64,000 nucleotides of DNA from Gammaproteobacteria bacterium (GCA_020051155.1 JAGVJK010000018.1:62001-126000), one strand, 5' to 3'; numbered from the stretch's first letter, positions 34,378-49,373 are shown. Notes: a model not told the origin generated them from the sequence alone. Made by a program: numbers and translations.

Positions 34378-36450
34378 CTAGAACGCTTTTTTCACCGTTA
34401 AACTCTGAGACTGATTGATGCGCTTAGAAAAAGACTCTAGCGCAGAATCAAATCCATCCTCCGTAAGATGTTGTGCATTGAGTATCGCGATGAAGTTAAG
34501 ACAAAACTGTTTCTGCTCTTTTGCAACATGAGGATAGCTTTGATTTTTTGCTTCGAGCCATAGCGCACTCAACATAGCAATAACCATTTCACATCGTTCT
34601 TTCAAGGAAGCTTTACTGGTACTGTTCTTTAACATGTCGCAAGTAGTTTTAAAAATACCTGATGCTCTATTGCTGTAATTTGTAAAACGAAGAGCTGTGT
34701 TTAATCCAGCGCGAAGTGCTTCGGCATGTTCCTCTCTAGGGATAGAACCGGCACAGGCTGTTCCATCAAACCATCCGCTAAAATTAAAAAATATATTCCT
34801 CTTTTTCGGAGTAGTAACAACCGGTAAATTAAAAGAATTCAGCGGCAATGTCATTTGCTCGCTGGAGCGCATCAATAAGGGCGCGTAAGGTGGCGGACTT
34901 TGACTTGAGGAGCAGACAGAGGAGGGAAGTGGGGGAGCACTTGCCTCATCTTTTCTTTCAAAGGCTACAGGTTTCTTGAGATCAGCATCAGCAAACAACG
35001 TTGGATTATAAGGAGGGCTCACTGGTTTTTTAGCAATATGTGGTGAGACCGTCTTAGCTGATGATGTATTATGAAGCGAGATATCATCTCCCTTCCAGTC
35101 TTGGATGACGTTTTTAAGCGCAATGTTTGGGGTCAATACAGTGCTTGGCAAACGTAAATTTGTAAGCGGACTTGTTGGAATTTCACGCTCGCTAAACCAG
35201 CGTGTTATCGCTTCTTTGTCATAACTATGCCCATCTGCTGCAATCACTGGATCTTGCATAACTTCTTGAGTAATTGGGCAGAAATGCTCTTTTGGACGCT
35301 TCATTGGTTTTGCATGCGCTACCGATGGTAATATTTGCGCTGCCGGCCTCTGTACTTTTAGCGGCTGAGGTGCGGGAGCACTCGATGGTGGCAAACTCGC
35401 ATTGGGTCTAGGGTGAGACGTTTTATCTAGCACCGCATGGGGTGACTGAGAAGCAGGATCTCTCTTTAAAATTGAGACAGTTGGAGAAAGAGTAACTAAG
35501 GAAGGTGACGTTACCGGCGCTGGTGCTTTAGATGGCTGTAAGAGTGGAGTATATGGACTGTGGGGTGGTTGCTTTGGTGTCGCGCGAAGTGTCTGAAGAA
35601 TAGAGCCGCTCGCTGAAATTGGAGTGGTTGGAGCAGAAGAAGCGCTTGGCACCACAGAGTGTGTCGAAGAACTACTGGGAACGTTTGCATATCGAGGCAA
35701 CATACTAGCCAGTCCGTAACTTACGCTTTTTATACTAATCTCTTCTGTTTTACCTATTAATTGTTCTTTTATTGTGGGTGCGAGATCTTTTATTTTAAGA
35801 ACAAATTCGCGTGCTTGGTTTGCAACTTTGTTATGAAATTGCTGTAGCTCCATCTGTTTCCGCTGATCTGGGGAACCTGGAAGCATTGCCCGTACAAGGC
35901 ACGGATAACCCAGCTCTTGAGAAGGAAAATCTGCTTTAAGTATTTCGGCACCTGTCACAAGCTGGATAGCTCTAACATTTTCTAACTCATAGGTTTTAAT
36001 TTCAGCGCTATCTTTCTTAAAGATGAGTTCTACTGACTCTCCATTATTTAGTTTTACTGTGGCACCGCATGCACCACCTAAGTCAATGACAAAATAACCC
36101 ACTCTTGGGATAAAAATGAAACCGGTATTGATTCTAGAAATACGTGTGTCCGCTCTATCTCTTTCATTTGGAAGATAAAAATCATCACCTCGTCCAATCA
36201 CGGCCATGTGAATTGCCTCCGTTGTCATAGCAGCGGGAGGAAAATACTCTTTCTTTGCTAACTCAAGCAACGTTGATAAAGTACAGTGGGTATAGATTTT
36301 AGCAGCAACTCTTGTCTCTAAATCTGCGCCCGACCAAGCGGCAAAAGCACCTTTTTTGAGTGCATCAAAATTGGCTGCAAGCTCATCTTCATAAATCCTA
36401 TCAAAAATTTCTAATACTTTTACTATTGGCAATGTGCCTACTTTACTCAT
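34378..36450 (-). CDS. U-box domain protein; candidate effector E3 ubiquitin ligase
   Basis: 690 aa. A U-box lies at about residues 388-455 (FCPITQEVMQDPVIAADGHS, then YDKEAITRWF, TSPLTNLRLP and PNIALKNVIQDW). This fold recruits E2 enzymes without zinc and is almost always eukaryotic; Legionella LubX and GobX are bacterial precedents. The N-terminal 240 residues are unrecognised. Residues about 255-385 and 465-535 are Pro/Ser/Ala-rich linkers. The C-terminal 140 residues look helical. Bacteria lack ubiquitin, so a host-directed role is the obvious inference. GAGG lies 8 bp before the ATG. First gene of a likely two-gene unit with the vWA gene. Confidence 0.88.
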   Translation of the reverse strand: MSKVGTLPIVKVLEIFDRIYEDELAANFDALKKGAFAAWSGADLETRVAAKIYTHCTLSTLLELAKKEYFPPAAMTTEAIHMAVIGRGDDFYLPNERDRADTRISRINTGFIFIPRVGYFVIDLGGACGATVKLNNGESVELIFKKDSAEIKTYELENVRAIQLVTGAEILKADFPSQELGYPCLVRAMLPGSPDQRKQMELQQFHNKVANQAREFVLKIKDLAPTIKEQLIGKTEEISIKSVSYGLASMLPRYANVPSSSSTHSVVPSASSAPTTPISASGSILQTLRATPKQPPHSPYTPLLQPSKAPAPVTSPSLVTLSPTVSILKRDPASQSPHAVLDKTSHPRPNASLPPSSAPAPQPLKVQRPAAQILPSVAHAKPMKRPKEHFCPITQEVMQDPVIAADGHSYDKEAITRWFSEREIPTSPLTNLRLPSTVLTPNIALKNVIQDWKGDDISLHNTSSAKTVSPHIAKKPVSPPYNPTLFADADLKKPVAFERKDEASAPPLPSSVCSSSQSPPPYAPLLMRSSEQMTLPLNSFNLPVVTTPKKRNIFFNFSGWFDGTACAGSIPREEHAEALRAGLNTALRFTNYSNRASGIFKTTCDMLKNSTSKASLKERCEMVIAMLSALWLEAKNQSYPHVAKEQKQFCLNFIAILNAQHLTEDGFDSALESFSKRINQSQSLTVKKAF

Positions 36451-36817
36451 TTTCTATACCTCAGGATTAATTACAGTCTTTGTGTAGCAGCAATATTAAA
36501 CGCTTTTTATAATTGAATACAGGACTGAGCCGGCGCTAAACTCAGCATATTGTACATAAATTGCCCCGCTCTGTAAAGGCGCTTTCTCTTAACGCTTTAT
36601 TACCTTTGGCCTTTGATCGCATTCTCATAAGACACATCAATCAACCGCCGAAGGTACGGCAAAATGTTGGGAAAATACGGCCAATTTAAAAAAGATATAG
36701 CCCTCTTTGTTGCGATATTTACGAAAATATGAGCAAATAGAAGCATGTTTGGCGACAGCTCCCACATCCATCAGCCGCCGATTAACAAGGATGCGCTTTA
36801 ACTAACAAGGAACATGG

Positions 36818-38089
36818 ATCATCAAAACCTTTAACCTACACAAAAGCCTTTATCTCCAAGTTATCATCTGCATCATCATCGGGATTTTGCTGGGTTATTT
36901 CTATCCGGCTTTTGCAGTTAAATTAAAACCCTTGGGCGATGGCTTTATTAAATTAATACGGATGATGATCGCACCGATTATTTTTACCACCGTTGTCACC
37001 GGCATTGCCAGCATGGAGGAGATCAAAGAAGTTGGACGTATCGGAGTCAAGGCGCTGTTGTATTTTGAGGGGATCACTTGCCTTGCGTTAATTCTTGGTC
37101 TCATCGTTGCAAATGTTTATCATCCTGGCTCGGGACTCAACATTGATCCTCGCTCGATCGATAGCAAAGACGTTGCTGGTTACACCAACCTCCTCGCGAA
37201 TAAGAATTTTGATACCGTGGCATTTTTTCTAAATATTATTCCAGATACTTTTATACAAGCGTTTTCAAAAGGCGATATTTTACCTGTTTTGTTATTGTCT
37301 ATTCTCTTTGGGTTTGGTCTGTTACACGGTGGCGATAAACTCCGTCCAATAACGTCACTACTTGAAAGCATGTCGATTGTGCTCTTCGCCATGGTGAAAT
37401 TTATCATGAGGCTTGCACCGCTTGGCGCTTTAGGTGCCATGGCTTTCGCCGTGGGTGCTTATGGCCCCCATGCTTTAGTTGCACTCAGTCGATTATTAGT
37501 CGCGGTGTATGGCACCTCGTTGTTCTTTGTGTTTATTGTATTAGGCATTATTGCGCGATTAAGCAACTTTAGTTTGTGGCGCTTTTTGCTTTTTATTAAA
37601 GACGAATTGTTTATCGTGTTAGGAACGTCATCCTCTGAAGCGGTGTTACCGCAAATGATGTTAAAGCTAGAAACCCTCGGCTGTCAAAAAACCATTGTCG
37701 GGTTAGTGTTACCCACGGGGTATGCGTTTAATATGGATGGGACATCCATTTATCTTACCATTGCCGCTTTATTTATTGCTCAAGCGTTTAATATTGATTT
37801 GAGTTTTAGCCAACAAGTCACTCTGTTTGCTGTTTTATTATTAACGTCTAAAGGTGCTGCTGCGGTTACCGGCGGTGGATTTATTGTATTAGCTGCAACA
37901 CTCACAAGTATGCACACCATTCCCATCGAGGGGCTCGTTTTATTGTTAGGTGTTGATCGCTTCATGTCAGAAGCACGTTCGCTCACGAACCTTGTCGGCA
38001 ATGGTGTTGCGACCATTGTGGTTTCGAAATGGGAAAAAGCCTTTGATTCAGATGCTGCGAAAAAAGCAGGTGTGCTTCGTAAGCTTTAG
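36818..38089 (+). CDS. DctA/GltP-type dicarboxylate or glutamate symporter with a disrupted start
   Basis: DAACS family: SSSEAVLPQMMLKLETLGC, PTGYAFNMDGTSIYLT, SKGAAAVTGGGFIVLAA and GVDRFMSEARSLTNLVGNG are all present, with about eight membrane helices. Homology starts before any usable start codon: codons from 36818 read IIKTFNLHKSLYLQVIIC, matching the DctA N-terminus. The frame has no ATG, GTG or TTG until TTG 36887. ATG 36814, with AAGGA just upstream, is out of frame by one base. So there is a 1-bp insertion at the start, a rare AUC start at 36818, or a short product lacking the first helix. Takes up C4-dicarboxylates or acidic amino acids if functional. Confidence 0.8.
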   Translation: MIKTFNLHKSLYLQVIICIIIGILLGYFYPAFAVKLKPLGDGFIKLIRMMIAPIIFTTVVTGIASMEEIKEVGRIGVKALLYFEGITCLALILGLIVANVYHPGSGLNIDPRSIDSKDVAGYTNLLANKNFDTVAFFLNIIPDTFIQAFSKGDILPVLLLSILFGFGLLHGGDKLRPITSLLESMSIVLFAMVKFIMRLAPLGALGAMAFAVGAYGPHALVALSRLLVAVYGTSLFFVFIVLGIIARLSNFSLWRFLLFIKDELFIVLGTSSSEAVLPQMMLKLETLGCQKTIVGLVLPTGYAFNMDGTSIYLTIAALFIAQAFNIDLSFSQQVTLFAVLLLTSKGAAAVTGGGFIVLAATLTSMHTIPIEGLVLLLGVDRFMSEARSLTNLVGNGVATIVVSKWEKAFDSDAAKKAGVLRKL

Positions 38090-38574
38090 AACATTTGCCT
38101 AAAACTTTTTCTGATGGGGTGACAATCTCGTCTTTCTGCAATTTCACCTGCGGCTAGAGGACCAGCACAACAACCTAGGAAACATCCTCCCACTGTGAAT
38201 GCTTCATTTAAACAAGGGTTATTTCTGCTGTTGCGAATAGTAAAACTTCCAAAATTTTCACACCATTCTGCTTTTGGGATGAGCGCTGTGGGTGGTGTTT
38301 CGAAAAATTGTGTACCGCAGGCAGAGGTAAGAAACGCATAGCCTGTAATGCATCCGGCAATACAGAGACAACAAATAACAAAACCACCGGCATAATAAGG
38401 ATGGATGTAACAATAAACATTATCGGTTGCACCACAAGCAATCCAACCTGGGGGGATAGTTTCTGATGAAGATGATTGCGGCAACAAGGGTGTTGTTGTT
38501 TCCATAAGTTCGACATCTAGAAATTGAGAATCTACTTCTGGACGAACACAACAAGAAAAAAAACGCGATTGCAT
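38086..38574 (-). CDS. Cysteine-rich membrane-associated hypothetical protein; candidate effector
   Basis: 162 aa, not recognised. It has 15 cysteines, many next to hydrophobic stretches: FFSCCVRP at the N-terminus, GGFVICCLCIAGCITGYAF as a putative membrane helix, and GGCFLGCCAGPLAAG near the C-terminus. CC motifs beside helices are typical of S-palmitoylated eukaryotic membrane proteins, so host-membrane targeting is a possibility (inference only). AGGAG lies 7 bp before the ATG. Its stop overlaps the convergent dctA-like gene by 4 bp. Confidence 0.65.
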   Translation of the reverse strand: MQSRFFSCCVRPEVDSQFLDVELMETTTPLLPQSSSSETIPPGWIACGATDNVYCYIHPYYAGGFVICCLCIAGCITGYAFLTSACGTQFFETPPTALIPKAEWCENFGSFTIRNSRNNPCLNEAFTVGGCFLGCCAGPLAAGEIAERRDCHPIRKSFRQMF

Positions 38575-38697
38575 ATGTAATCTCCTTTTACTTTGAGTTT
38601 ATTTTAAATTAACACAGATAAGCTTACACTTCTCACAATAACAATTCGAGTTTTTTGAACGCATAAAACGTAACTTATAAAATGTGCTAAAAACTCA

Positions 38698-39321
38698 TCA
38701 CCACCACGGTTTTTTAATATGCGCAGCACATAGAGGAAGTTGTTTGCCGTAGAGATAAGATCGATCATGCACTTTCATCGCTACATGCATCAACCATGGT
38801 TTGCTTTTGTAGGTCCCGCGAATGTAGCCGCCGCCACCTTCATGATAGGCTAAATATAAATTGTAACTGTCCCAAAGTTTCACGCCGGCTTTTTTATGTA
38901 AACGATTGGCGTACCAACCCACAAAATCTGAGGCGTCTGCGAAATCTGTGCGATCTGCGCCGTGACGATTTGTGGTGCGTTGATAATTATCCCACGTGGA
39001 TTCTAAGGCTTGAGAATAACCATACGCAGTTGTCGGGCGCTTCCAAGGAATCACCCATAATAGACGATCGCGTGGCGGCTTAGCGACACCATTAAATCCA
39101 GATTCTTGATAAATAATCGCTAGCTGTGTATTCACCGGTACGCCCCATTTTTTTTGGGTTTTCATCGCACTCCAATACCAATCCGGATATTGCTGAAACA
39201 CACTACAAATATTATCTACGTGTTGCGGTGGAGGTGGGGCACAAGCCGCTAGAAACGCGGCAATGCTGACGAGCGCAAAAATACCGCGTAATAATCGCCA
39301 AGGATGATCTAACTTAATCAC
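38698..39321 (-). CDS. Lytic transglycosylase-like lipoprotein (SLT fold)
   Basis: 207 aa. Lipobox LAAC ([13 protein letters not shown]), then a lysozyme-like domain with the catalytic Glu in [11 protein letters not shown], the family motif [13 protein letters not shown], and [13 protein letters not shown]. It would cleave peptidoglycan from the outer-membrane side. GTG start overlapping the glmS stop by 4 bp, so it is translationally coupled to glmS. That links a peptidoglycan-turnover enzyme to amino-sugar synthesis. Confidence 0.85.
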   Translation of the reverse strand: MIKLDHPWRLLRGIFALVSIAAFLAACAPPPPQHVDNICSVFQQYPDWYWSAMKTQKKWGVPVNTQLAIIYQESGFNGVAKPPRDRLLWVIPWKRPTTAYGYSQALESTWDNYQRTTNRHGADRTDFADASDFVGWYANRLHKKAGVKLWDSYNLYLAYHEGGGGYIRGTYKSKPWLMHVAMKVHDRSYLYGKQLPLCAAHIKKPWW

Positions 39322-41150
39322 TCGACCGTCACTGATTTTGCGAGGTTACGTGGTTGATCCACATCGGTGCCTTTGATCACAGCGACATGATAGGACAACA
39401 ACTGCAATGGAATCGTAAACACTATTGGATCGATTAAACTATTCACGCCTTCCAATGACAGCACTGTGATTTGTTCACCATTGGATAAATTCGCTTTATG
39501 ATCCGCAAAAATAATCAGCTGACCACCGCGAGCTTTGACTTCTTGTAAATTGGATTTTAGTTTTTCCAACAGTTCATCATTCGGTGCCACGGCGATCACT
39601 GGCATATTCGCATCAACTAATGCTAAAGGACCATGTTTTAATTCGCCTGCTGGATACGCTTCGGCATGAATGTAAGAAATTTCTTTTAACTTTAAAGCAC
39701 CTTCCATCGCGATGGGATACATATCACCACGACCTAAAAATAATGCGTGTTCTTTATTCGCGAAGGATTTTGCTAATTCTTCAATCTGATCATTCAGCTC
39801 TAAGGCTCGGCCCAAAGTGTGTGGCAATTTTCGTAATTGATCCACAATATCTTTCTCTTTCTCTGCCGTCATGCCATGGTAATGTCCCAAGGCTACGGTT
39901 AATAACAACAAAGCGGTTAACTGCGTTGTAAAAGCCTTGGTGGATGCAACGCCAATTTCTACGCCCGCCCGAGTCATAAACGTTAAATTTGCTTCCCGCA
40001 CTAAGGAACTTTCTGGCACATTACAAATAGCCAACGTCGCTAAGTAATTTAGCGTTTTTGCTTGTCTTAACGCTGCTAAGGTATCGGCTGTTTCTCCAGA
40101 CTGAGAAATTACAATAAATAAAGTATCCGGGTGTACTGCTTTTTTTCGATAACGAAATTCACTTGCCACTTCCACGCTGCAAGGAATATTGGCTAAACGC
40201 TCAATCCAATAACGCGCGACGGCACTTGCATGATAGCTCGTACCACAAGCAACAATTTGTACTTGTTTTGTTTTTGCAAAAATCTGAGGCGCATCGATGC
40301 CAAAGATTTCGGATAATACGCGGCTATCACTAATGCGGCCTTCTAAGGTCGCTGTTACAGCATCCACTTGTTCGTAAATTTCTTTCAACATGAAATGACG
40401 AAAACGTCCCTTACTAACCACGCCTTGGTCATGGGAAATAAGTCGCTCTTGGCGTTGTACCGGTTGGTTTTGAGCGTCAAAAATATCGCAGCGACCCGTT
40501 GTAATGACAGCTAAGTCACCTTCTTCTAAAAAAATAAAGCGCTGAGTCACGGAGGAGAGCGCTAAACTATCAGAGGCTAAGTAATTTTCATTATCGCCCA
40601 ACCCCACCACCAGCGGACTACCTTTACGTACGCCAATGAGCATATCGGGTTGCCGGCGATCCATGATAACGAGCGCATAAGCACCTTCTAACTTCAATAC
40701 TGTGGCACGCACAGCATCTCTAAAATTTAAACCCTTCGTTAATTGCTGCGCCATTAAATGCGCTACGATCTCCGTGTCAGTTTCTGTCACAAAGGCATAA
40801 CCATCGGCTTGTAGCGCCGTGCGTAAAGATTCATAGTTTTCAATAATACCATTATGAACCAACGCAATATCGGTACCTGAAACGTGCGGATGAGCATTCA
40901 TTTCACTAGGTTTACCATGAGTCGCCCAACGAGTATGGGCAATACCCACGTCACCAGACATCGGTTTTTTTTGTAAAGCCTCTTCTAGCTGCGATACTTT
41001 TCCTTGCGTTCGCAAACGTTGAATCGTTTTCTGCTCGTCCAACACGGCAATCCCTGCTGAATCATAACCTCGATACTCTAAGCGTTTTAATCCCGTCAAT
41101 AGGAGATCCACTACATTTTTTCGCGCAACTGCGCCAACAATACCGCACAT
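39318..41150 (-). CDS. glmS: Glucosamine-6-phosphate synthase (isomerizing)
   Basis: 610 aa from ATG 41150 ([12 protein letters not shown]), the start required because Cys2 is the glutaminase nucleophile. N-terminal Ntn glutaminase domain ([18 protein letters not shown]), then two SIS sugar-isomerase domains ([43 protein letters not shown]). It makes glucosamine-6-P from fructose-6-P and glutamine, the entry to UDP-GlcNAc. Follows glmU by 4 bp. Confidence 0.96.
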   Translation of the reverse strand: MCGIVGAVARKNVVDLLLTGLKRLEYRGYDSAGIAVLDEQKTIQRLRTQGKVSQLEEALQKKPMSGDVGIAHTRWATHGKPSEMNAHPHVSGTDIALVHNGIIENYESLRTALQADGYAFVTETDTEIVAHLMAQQLTKGLNFRDAVRATVLKLEGAYALVIMDRRQPDMLIGVRKGSPLVVGLGDNENYLASDSLALSSVTQRFIFLEEGDLAVITTGRCDIFDAQNQPVQRQERLISHDQGVVSKGRFRHFMLKEIYEQVDAVTATLEGRISDSRVLSEIFGIDAPQIFAKTKQVQIVACGTSYHASAVARYWIERLANIPCSVEVASEFRYRKKAVHPDTLFIVISQSGETADTLAALRQAKTLNYLATLAICNVPESSLVREANLTFMTRAGVEIGVASTKAFTTQLTALLLLTVALGHYHGMTAEKEKDIVDQLRKLPHTLGRALELNDQIEELAKSFANKEHALFLGRGDMYPIAMEGALKLKEISYIHAEAYPAGELKHGPLALVDANMPVIAVAPNDELLEKLKSNLQEVKARGGQLIIFADHKANLSNGEQITVLSLEGVNSLIDPIVFTIPLQLLSYHVAVIKGTDVDQPRNLAKSVTVE

Positions 41151-41154
41151 GAGT

Positions 41155-42528
41155 TTATTCTCCGTCTTTTTTATTGGGGCGTTGCCAACGATCAATGGTT
41201 GACTGTCGTGCGCGACCAAGGGTCAAAGAATTTTCTGGCGCATCTTTTGTGACGGTGGAGCCAGCGCCGATGGTTGCTCCCCGTGCAATAGTAATCGGTG
41301 CCACCAAAGAGGCATTAGAACCAACAAACACATCATCTTCTATGACTGTTTGATACTTGTTGACCCCATCGTAATTACAGGTGATCACACCCGCTCCGAT
41401 ATTCACATTGCGGCCGACGATGCTATCACCGACATATGCTAAATGATTTACTTTGCTACCTTGTGCAATGTGAGATTTTTTAATTTCTACGAAATTACCA
41501 ATGTGAACGTTGCTTTCTAACTCCGTACCTGGGCGTAAACGAGCAAAGGGGCCGATGATCGTATCACTCGCCACTTCAGCGCCATCAATTAAGGTATTTG
41601 CTTTCACCAGCACTCGATCGCCGATATGACAATCTTTCAGTACAACATTAGGACCGATATGACACTCTTGCCCCACGGTCACTGTTCCTTCAAAAATGAC
41701 ATTAACATCGATCACACTATCTTGTCCGACCTTTGCCATACCACGAATATCGATACGCGCAGGATCCTTTAAGATCGCGCCTTGCAGCATCAATGTTTTC
41801 GCTTGGCGTAATTGGTAAAGGCGCTCGATGTGAGCTAACTGTTCTTTATCATTAATGCCTAATACTTCTTCGCTATGGTAGGCTTGAATGGTGGTAACGG
41901 TGGCGCGATCTTCCAGCGCAATGGTTGGAACATCTGTTAAATAATATTCTTGTTGCGCATTGTCGTTACCGACTTGTTGAATATATTGTTTTAATAGCGC
42001 TGCTGGAATTGCCAAAATACCGGAAAAGACTTCTCGTAATTGTCGTTGTTCCGATGTGGCATCTTTCTCTTCCACAATTCCTACAAAGGAATGATGCTGA
42101 TTTCGTAAAATACGACCTAATCCCGTGGGGTCCGCTACTTGGGCCACCAATAAACAAAGTCCCTTGCTGGGCGTTGCTTTGACTAGGGCGTGCAGTGTCC
42201 GTGCTTCGATTAAAGGAACATCGCCATACAGCACGAGCACCAGATGATCATTGGGAATTTGATCTAACGGTTGACTCACGGCATGGGCGGTGCCCAATTG
42301 CTCTTTCTGCTCAACCCACGTGACATTTAAATGAGATAATTTCTGACGAATGTGTTCACCGGCATGACCGTAAACAACATAGACATGTTCGGCACCAATG
42401 CCTTGCTGCGCGGTATTCACCACATGTTCAAGTAAGGTTTGATCGCCAATTTTATGAAGCACTTTCGGAATATTGGACTGCATGCGCTTGCCTTTGCCAG
42501 CTGCAAGGATCACTACTGAAATCTTCAT
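41155..42528 (-). CDS. glmU: Bifunctional GlcNAc-1-P uridyltransferase / GlcN-1-P acetyltransferase
   Basis: 457 aa. N-terminal pyrophosphorylase domain with [18 protein letters not shown] (residues 9-26) and LYGDVPLI. The C-terminal left-handed beta helix has hexapeptide repeats and the acetyltransferase segment [18 protein letters not shown]. It makes UDP-GlcNAc for peptidoglycan and lipid A. It lies between atpC (18 bp) and glmS (4 bp), the standard gammaproteobacterial order. Confidence 0.96.
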   Translation of the reverse strand: MKISVVILAAGKGKRMQSNIPKVLHKIGDQTLLEHVVNTAQQGIGAEHVYVVYGHAGEHIRQKLSHLNVTWVEQKEQLGTAHAVSQPLDQIPNDHLVLVLYGDVPLIEARTLHALVKATPSKGLCLLVAQVADPTGLGRILRNQHHSFVGIVEEKDATSEQRQLREVFSGILAIPAALLKQYIQQVGNDNAQQEYYLTDVPTIALEDRATVTTIQAYHSEEVLGINDKEQLAHIERLYQLRQAKTLMLQGAILKDPARIDIRGMAKVGQDSVIDVNVIFEGTVTVGQECHIGPNVVLKDCHIGDRVLVKANTLIDGAEVASDTIIGPFARLRPGTELESNVHIGNFVEIKKSHIAQGSKVNHLAYVGDSIVGRNVNIGAGVITCNYDGVNKYQTVIEDDVFVGSNASLVAPITIARGATIGAGSTVTKDAPENSLTLGRARQSTIDRWQRPNKKDGE

Positions 42529-42546
42529 AACATCACCGTTTGTTAA

Positions 42547-42969
42547 TTACTTTCTACCCTGATAATCGCGAATTGCTTTAAGCTGTGCCATTGCTCTAGC
42601 AAGTTCAATGAGTCCTTTTGCATAATCCATTTCGGCTGATTTGTTTGCAATCATTTCTTTCGCTCGTTCTTGTGCTTTGAGCGCTTCGGCTTCATCCAAA
42701 TCTTTTGCACGTTCCGCAACATCTGCCAGGATGGTGACTAATTGCGGCTGCACTTCTAATATACCACCAGAAACATAAAAAATGTCATCTGGTGCACCAT
42801 CTTCATGTTTTAAGCGCACTTGGCCGGGGCGAAGAAAGGTGAGCAGGGGAGCATGGCCGACTTGGATTCCCATGTCGCCTAGCTCGCCACTGACTGAGAC
42901 AAACTCCGCTGCACCGGAAAAAATCCGTTTCTCAGCGCTAACAATGTCTACTTTAATGGTAAATCCCAT
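42547..42969 (-). CDS. atpC: ATP synthase F1 subunit epsilon
   Basis: 140 aa. MGFTIKVDIVSAEKRIFSG is the usual N-terminus of the beta-sandwich domain. GDMGIQVGHAPLLTFLRPG is conserved, and the C-terminal helices that inhibit ATP hydrolysis are present. I use ATG 42969; a GTG three codons upstream is possible. Last gene of the atp run, 11 bp after atpD. Confidence 0.95.
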   Translation of the reverse strand: MGFTIKVDIVSAEKRIFSGAAEFVSVSGELGDMGIQVGHAPLLTFLRPGQVRLKHEDGAPDDIFYVSGGILEVQPQLVTILADVAERAKDLDEAEALKAQERAKEMIANKSAEMDYAKGLIELARAMAQLKAIRDYQGRK

Positions 42970-42980
42970 GGTACCCACTC

Positions 42981-45255
<2,275 letters not shown>

Positions 45256-45263
45256 GCGTCATA

Positions 45264-46817
45264 TCACCACGTATAAGTTACTTTGAAAGACTCTACTGCT
45301 GCTTTTAATTGCTTCTCGATGTCTTCATCATAAGTACATTTTGTATTGATGGTTGCGATCAAATCAGCATGATGCTCCTTCATGTACTCTATTAAATCTT
45401 GCTCAAAGGTCACGACTTTATCGCAAGGCACATTATCCAAGTACCCTTTTTCTGCAATAAACATAGAAATCGACATCAACGCCACAGACAATGGGCTGTA
45501 TTGTTTTTGCTTGAGGATTTCCATGACGCGCTGTCCACGATCCAATTGTCGACGAGTTGCTTCATCTAAATCGGATGCGAACTGTGAGAAAGCTTCCAAC
45601 TCTCTATATTGCGCTTGTGCGATACGAATCCCACCCGCCAATTTTTTCATAATTTTTGTTTGAGCCGCACCACCCACACGGGATACAGACAACCCGGCGT
45701 TGATTGCAGGTCTAAAGCCTGAGTTAAACAAATCCGTTTCCAAGTAAATTTGACCATCGGTGATGGAAATTACGTTAGTAGGAACGAAAGCGGAAACGTC
45801 ACCGGCTTGTGTTTCGATAATCGGTAATGCTGTTAAGGAACCGGTCTTATTCGTTACTGCACCGTTGGTCATGCGAGAAACGTAGGCTTCATTCACACGA
45901 CAAGCACGCTCTAACAAACGAGAGTGTAAATAGAAAATATCCCCAGGATATGCTTCACGACCGGGGGGACGACGCAATAAGAGAGAAATTTGTCGATACG
46001 CCCAAGCTTGCTTGGTTAAATCATCATAAATAATCAGCGCATCTTCGCCCTTATCGCGGAAATATTCCCCCATGGCACATCCCACGTAAGGTGCGATAAA
46101 TTGCAAAGCAGCAGATTCAGAGGCGCTAGCAGCAACAATGATCGTATGTTCCATCGCGCCATGCTCTTGCAGTTTGTTTACAACTGCGGTAACCGACGAG
46201 GTTTTTTGGCCAACGGCAACATAAATACATTTAACACCGGTGCCTTTTTGGTTGATGATGGCATCGATCGCGATGGCGGTTTTACCGGTTTGTCGATCAC
46301 CGATAATTAATTCTCGCTGCCCGCGGCCAATTGGCACCAAGGCATCAATAGATTTTAAACCTGTTTGCATGGGTTGTGTGACCGGTGTTCGTTCGATAAC
46401 ACCAGGCGCTACTTTCTCAATCGGCGTTGTACCCTGATAATGGATAGGGCCTTTGCCATCAATCGGCATCCCCAGAGCATTCACAACACGTCCCAATAAG
46501 CCTTCACCCACTGGCGTTTCTAACATACGACCGGTAGAGCGAACGGTTTGACCTTCGCGCATTTCTTTATGATCGCCCAATACGACGGCACCCACGGAGT
46601 CTCGCTCTAGGTTCAACACCACGCCATATTTGTCATCAGGCAACTCGAGCATTTCATAGGACATGGCATCATCTAAGCCATAAATACGCAAAATACCATC
46701 TTTGTTGCTGACGATCGTACCTTCGGTACGTGTTTGCGCAGCAGGCTCAAAGGAAGCAATACGCTGCTTAATTAACTCACTAATTTCTGATGGACTGATC
46801 ATTGTACTGACTGACAT
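45264..46817 (-). CDS. atpA: ATP synthase F1 subunit alpha
   Basis: 517 aa. P-loop [15 protein letters not shown] near residue 173, [22 protein letters not shown], and the usual N-terminus [25 protein letters not shown] directly upstream of ATG 46817 decides the start over an in-frame ATG 15 bp later. That start overlaps atpH by 19 bp, indicating translational coupling. Confidence 0.96.
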   Translation of the reverse strand: MSVSTMISPSEISELIKQRIASFEPAAQTRTEGTIVSNKDGILRIYGLDDAMSYEMLELPDDKYGVVLNLERDSVGAVVLGDHKEMREGQTVRSTGRMLETPVGEGLLGRVVNALGMPIDGKGPIHYQGTTPIEKVAPGVIERTPVTQPMQTGLKSIDALVPIGRGQRELIIGDRQTGKTAIAIDAIINQKGTGVKCIYVAVGQKTSSVTAVVNKLQEHGAMEHTIIVAASASESAALQFIAPYVGCAMGEYFRDKGEDALIIYDDLTKQAWAYRQISLLLRRPPGREAYPGDIFYLHSRLLERACRVNEAYVSRMTNGAVTNKTGSLTALPIIETQAGDVSAFVPTNVISITDGQIYLETDLFNSGFRPAINAGLSVSRVGGAAQTKIMKKLAGGIRIAQAQYRELEAFSQFASDLDEATRRQLDRGQRVMEILKQKQYSPLSVALMSISMFIAEKGYLDNVPCDKVVTFEQDLIEYMKEHHADLIATINTKCTYDEDIEKQLKAAVESFKVTYTW

Positions 46818-47362
46818 ATTCTTTCCTTCGCATTAAGGTGGTTTTGTAATAAATGAAGTTTGCTTAAAGCGGTTCCATCAATGACTCTATCGCCGATTCG
46901 AATGCGAGCCCCACCAATAACGGAAGGGTCAACCATTACGTTCAACTCTATTTTGCATTGATATTTCTTTTCTAGACTTTGTTTCAATTGGCTTGCCAGC
47001 TCTTCTGACAAAGGATAAGCAGAAACAACATAAGCCTCTTCTATTTTCAGATGAGCGTCTTTCAAAATTTCATATTGCTGAAAAATAAAAGGAAGGTAGG
47101 CTAATCGCTCGTAGCTTGCCAAGAGATTCAGGAAGTTCTTGCCGTGTTGATCCAATCGATTTCCGGCAATATCCAACATGAGTTTAACCAGTTGGCGATC
47201 CGTATATTTAGGGTCGTTCAATAGACGTTGCATTTGTTCATCCACTACCAAGAGTGCGGCGAACTGAAGCATTGACTCCCATTGTGGCAGTTGCTGCTGC
47301 GAAACTGCATAATCAAAGGCGGCCTTTGCATAAGGCCTTGCTATCGTGCCTGGATCACTCAC
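46799..47362 (-). CDS. atpH: ATP synthase F1 subunit delta
   Basis: 187 aa. N-terminal [13 protein letters not shown] and C-terminal [20 protein letters not shown] with a typical C-terminal helix. It connects the peripheral stalk to the alpha subunits. Overlaps atpF by 8 bp and atpA by 19 bp. Confidence 0.94.
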   Translation of the reverse strand: MSDPGTIARPYAKAAFDYAVSQQQLPQWESMLQFAALLVVDEQMQRLLNDPKYTDRQLVKLMLDIAGNRLDQHGKNFLNLLASYERLAYLPFIFQQYEILKDAHLKIEEAYVVSAYPLSEELASQLKQSLEKKYQCKIELNVMVDPSVIGGARIRIGDRVIDGTALSKLHLLQNHLNAKERICQSVQ

Positions 47363-47834
47363 TGCTGACCTCGGATAATAATTGTTTGATCATGTCATTA
47401 TTGGCTGAAATATCGATGCGACCACCGAGGATTTTTGCGGCGCCGGCAACGGCCATCGCTGTGATATCGTGTTGCAAATCAGCTTTTGCTCGCAACCGCT
47501 CTTGCTCAATGTCATCACGAGCGAGATGAATAAGACGATTTCCTTCTTTATGAGCTTGCTCTTTCGCATCTTCCACAATACGTGTCGCACGTTTAGACGC
47601 TTGATCCACAATTTCTGCGGCTTGCAACTTAGCATCCCGCAACAATTCGCCAACTTTATGTTGAGCTAACTCTAAGTCGCGTCGACCACGCTCAGCCGCC
47701 GCTAACCCATTAGCGATGGTTGCTTCTCGCTCTTGTAATGCTTTCGCAATCAAGGGCCAAATGTATTTCATCGTAAAGATCACAAGTAAAGAGAATGTGA
47801 TCATCTGACCTAGCAGCGTCAAGTTTAAATTCAT
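47355..47834 (-). CDS. atpF: ATP synthase F0 subunit b
   Basis: 159 aa. One N-terminal membrane helix (TLLGQMITFSLLVIFTMKYI) followed by WPLIAKALQEREATIANGL and a long Ala/Glu/Lys-rich coiled coil forming the peripheral stalk. Normal length. 47 bp after atpE. Confidence 0.95.
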   Translation of the reverse strand: MNLNLTLLGQMITFSLLVIFTMKYIWPLIAKALQEREATIANGLAAAERGRRDLELAQHKVGELLRDAKLQAAEIVDQASKRATRIVEDAKEQAHKEGNRLIHLARDDIEQERLRAKADLQHDITAMAVAGAAKILGGRIDISANNDMIKQLLSEVSSE

Positions 47835-47881
47835 GCTGACCTCGTGTTACTCATCATTGCTCACTATGAACCGGCGACCGA

Positions 47882-49373
<1,492 letters not shown>

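Noticed and set aside
36451..36813. Possible gene or RNA upstream of the dctA-like gene
   Set aside because: No frame, stable hairpin or promoter that I could support; I see nothing in it beyond the likely leaders of the two divergent genes.
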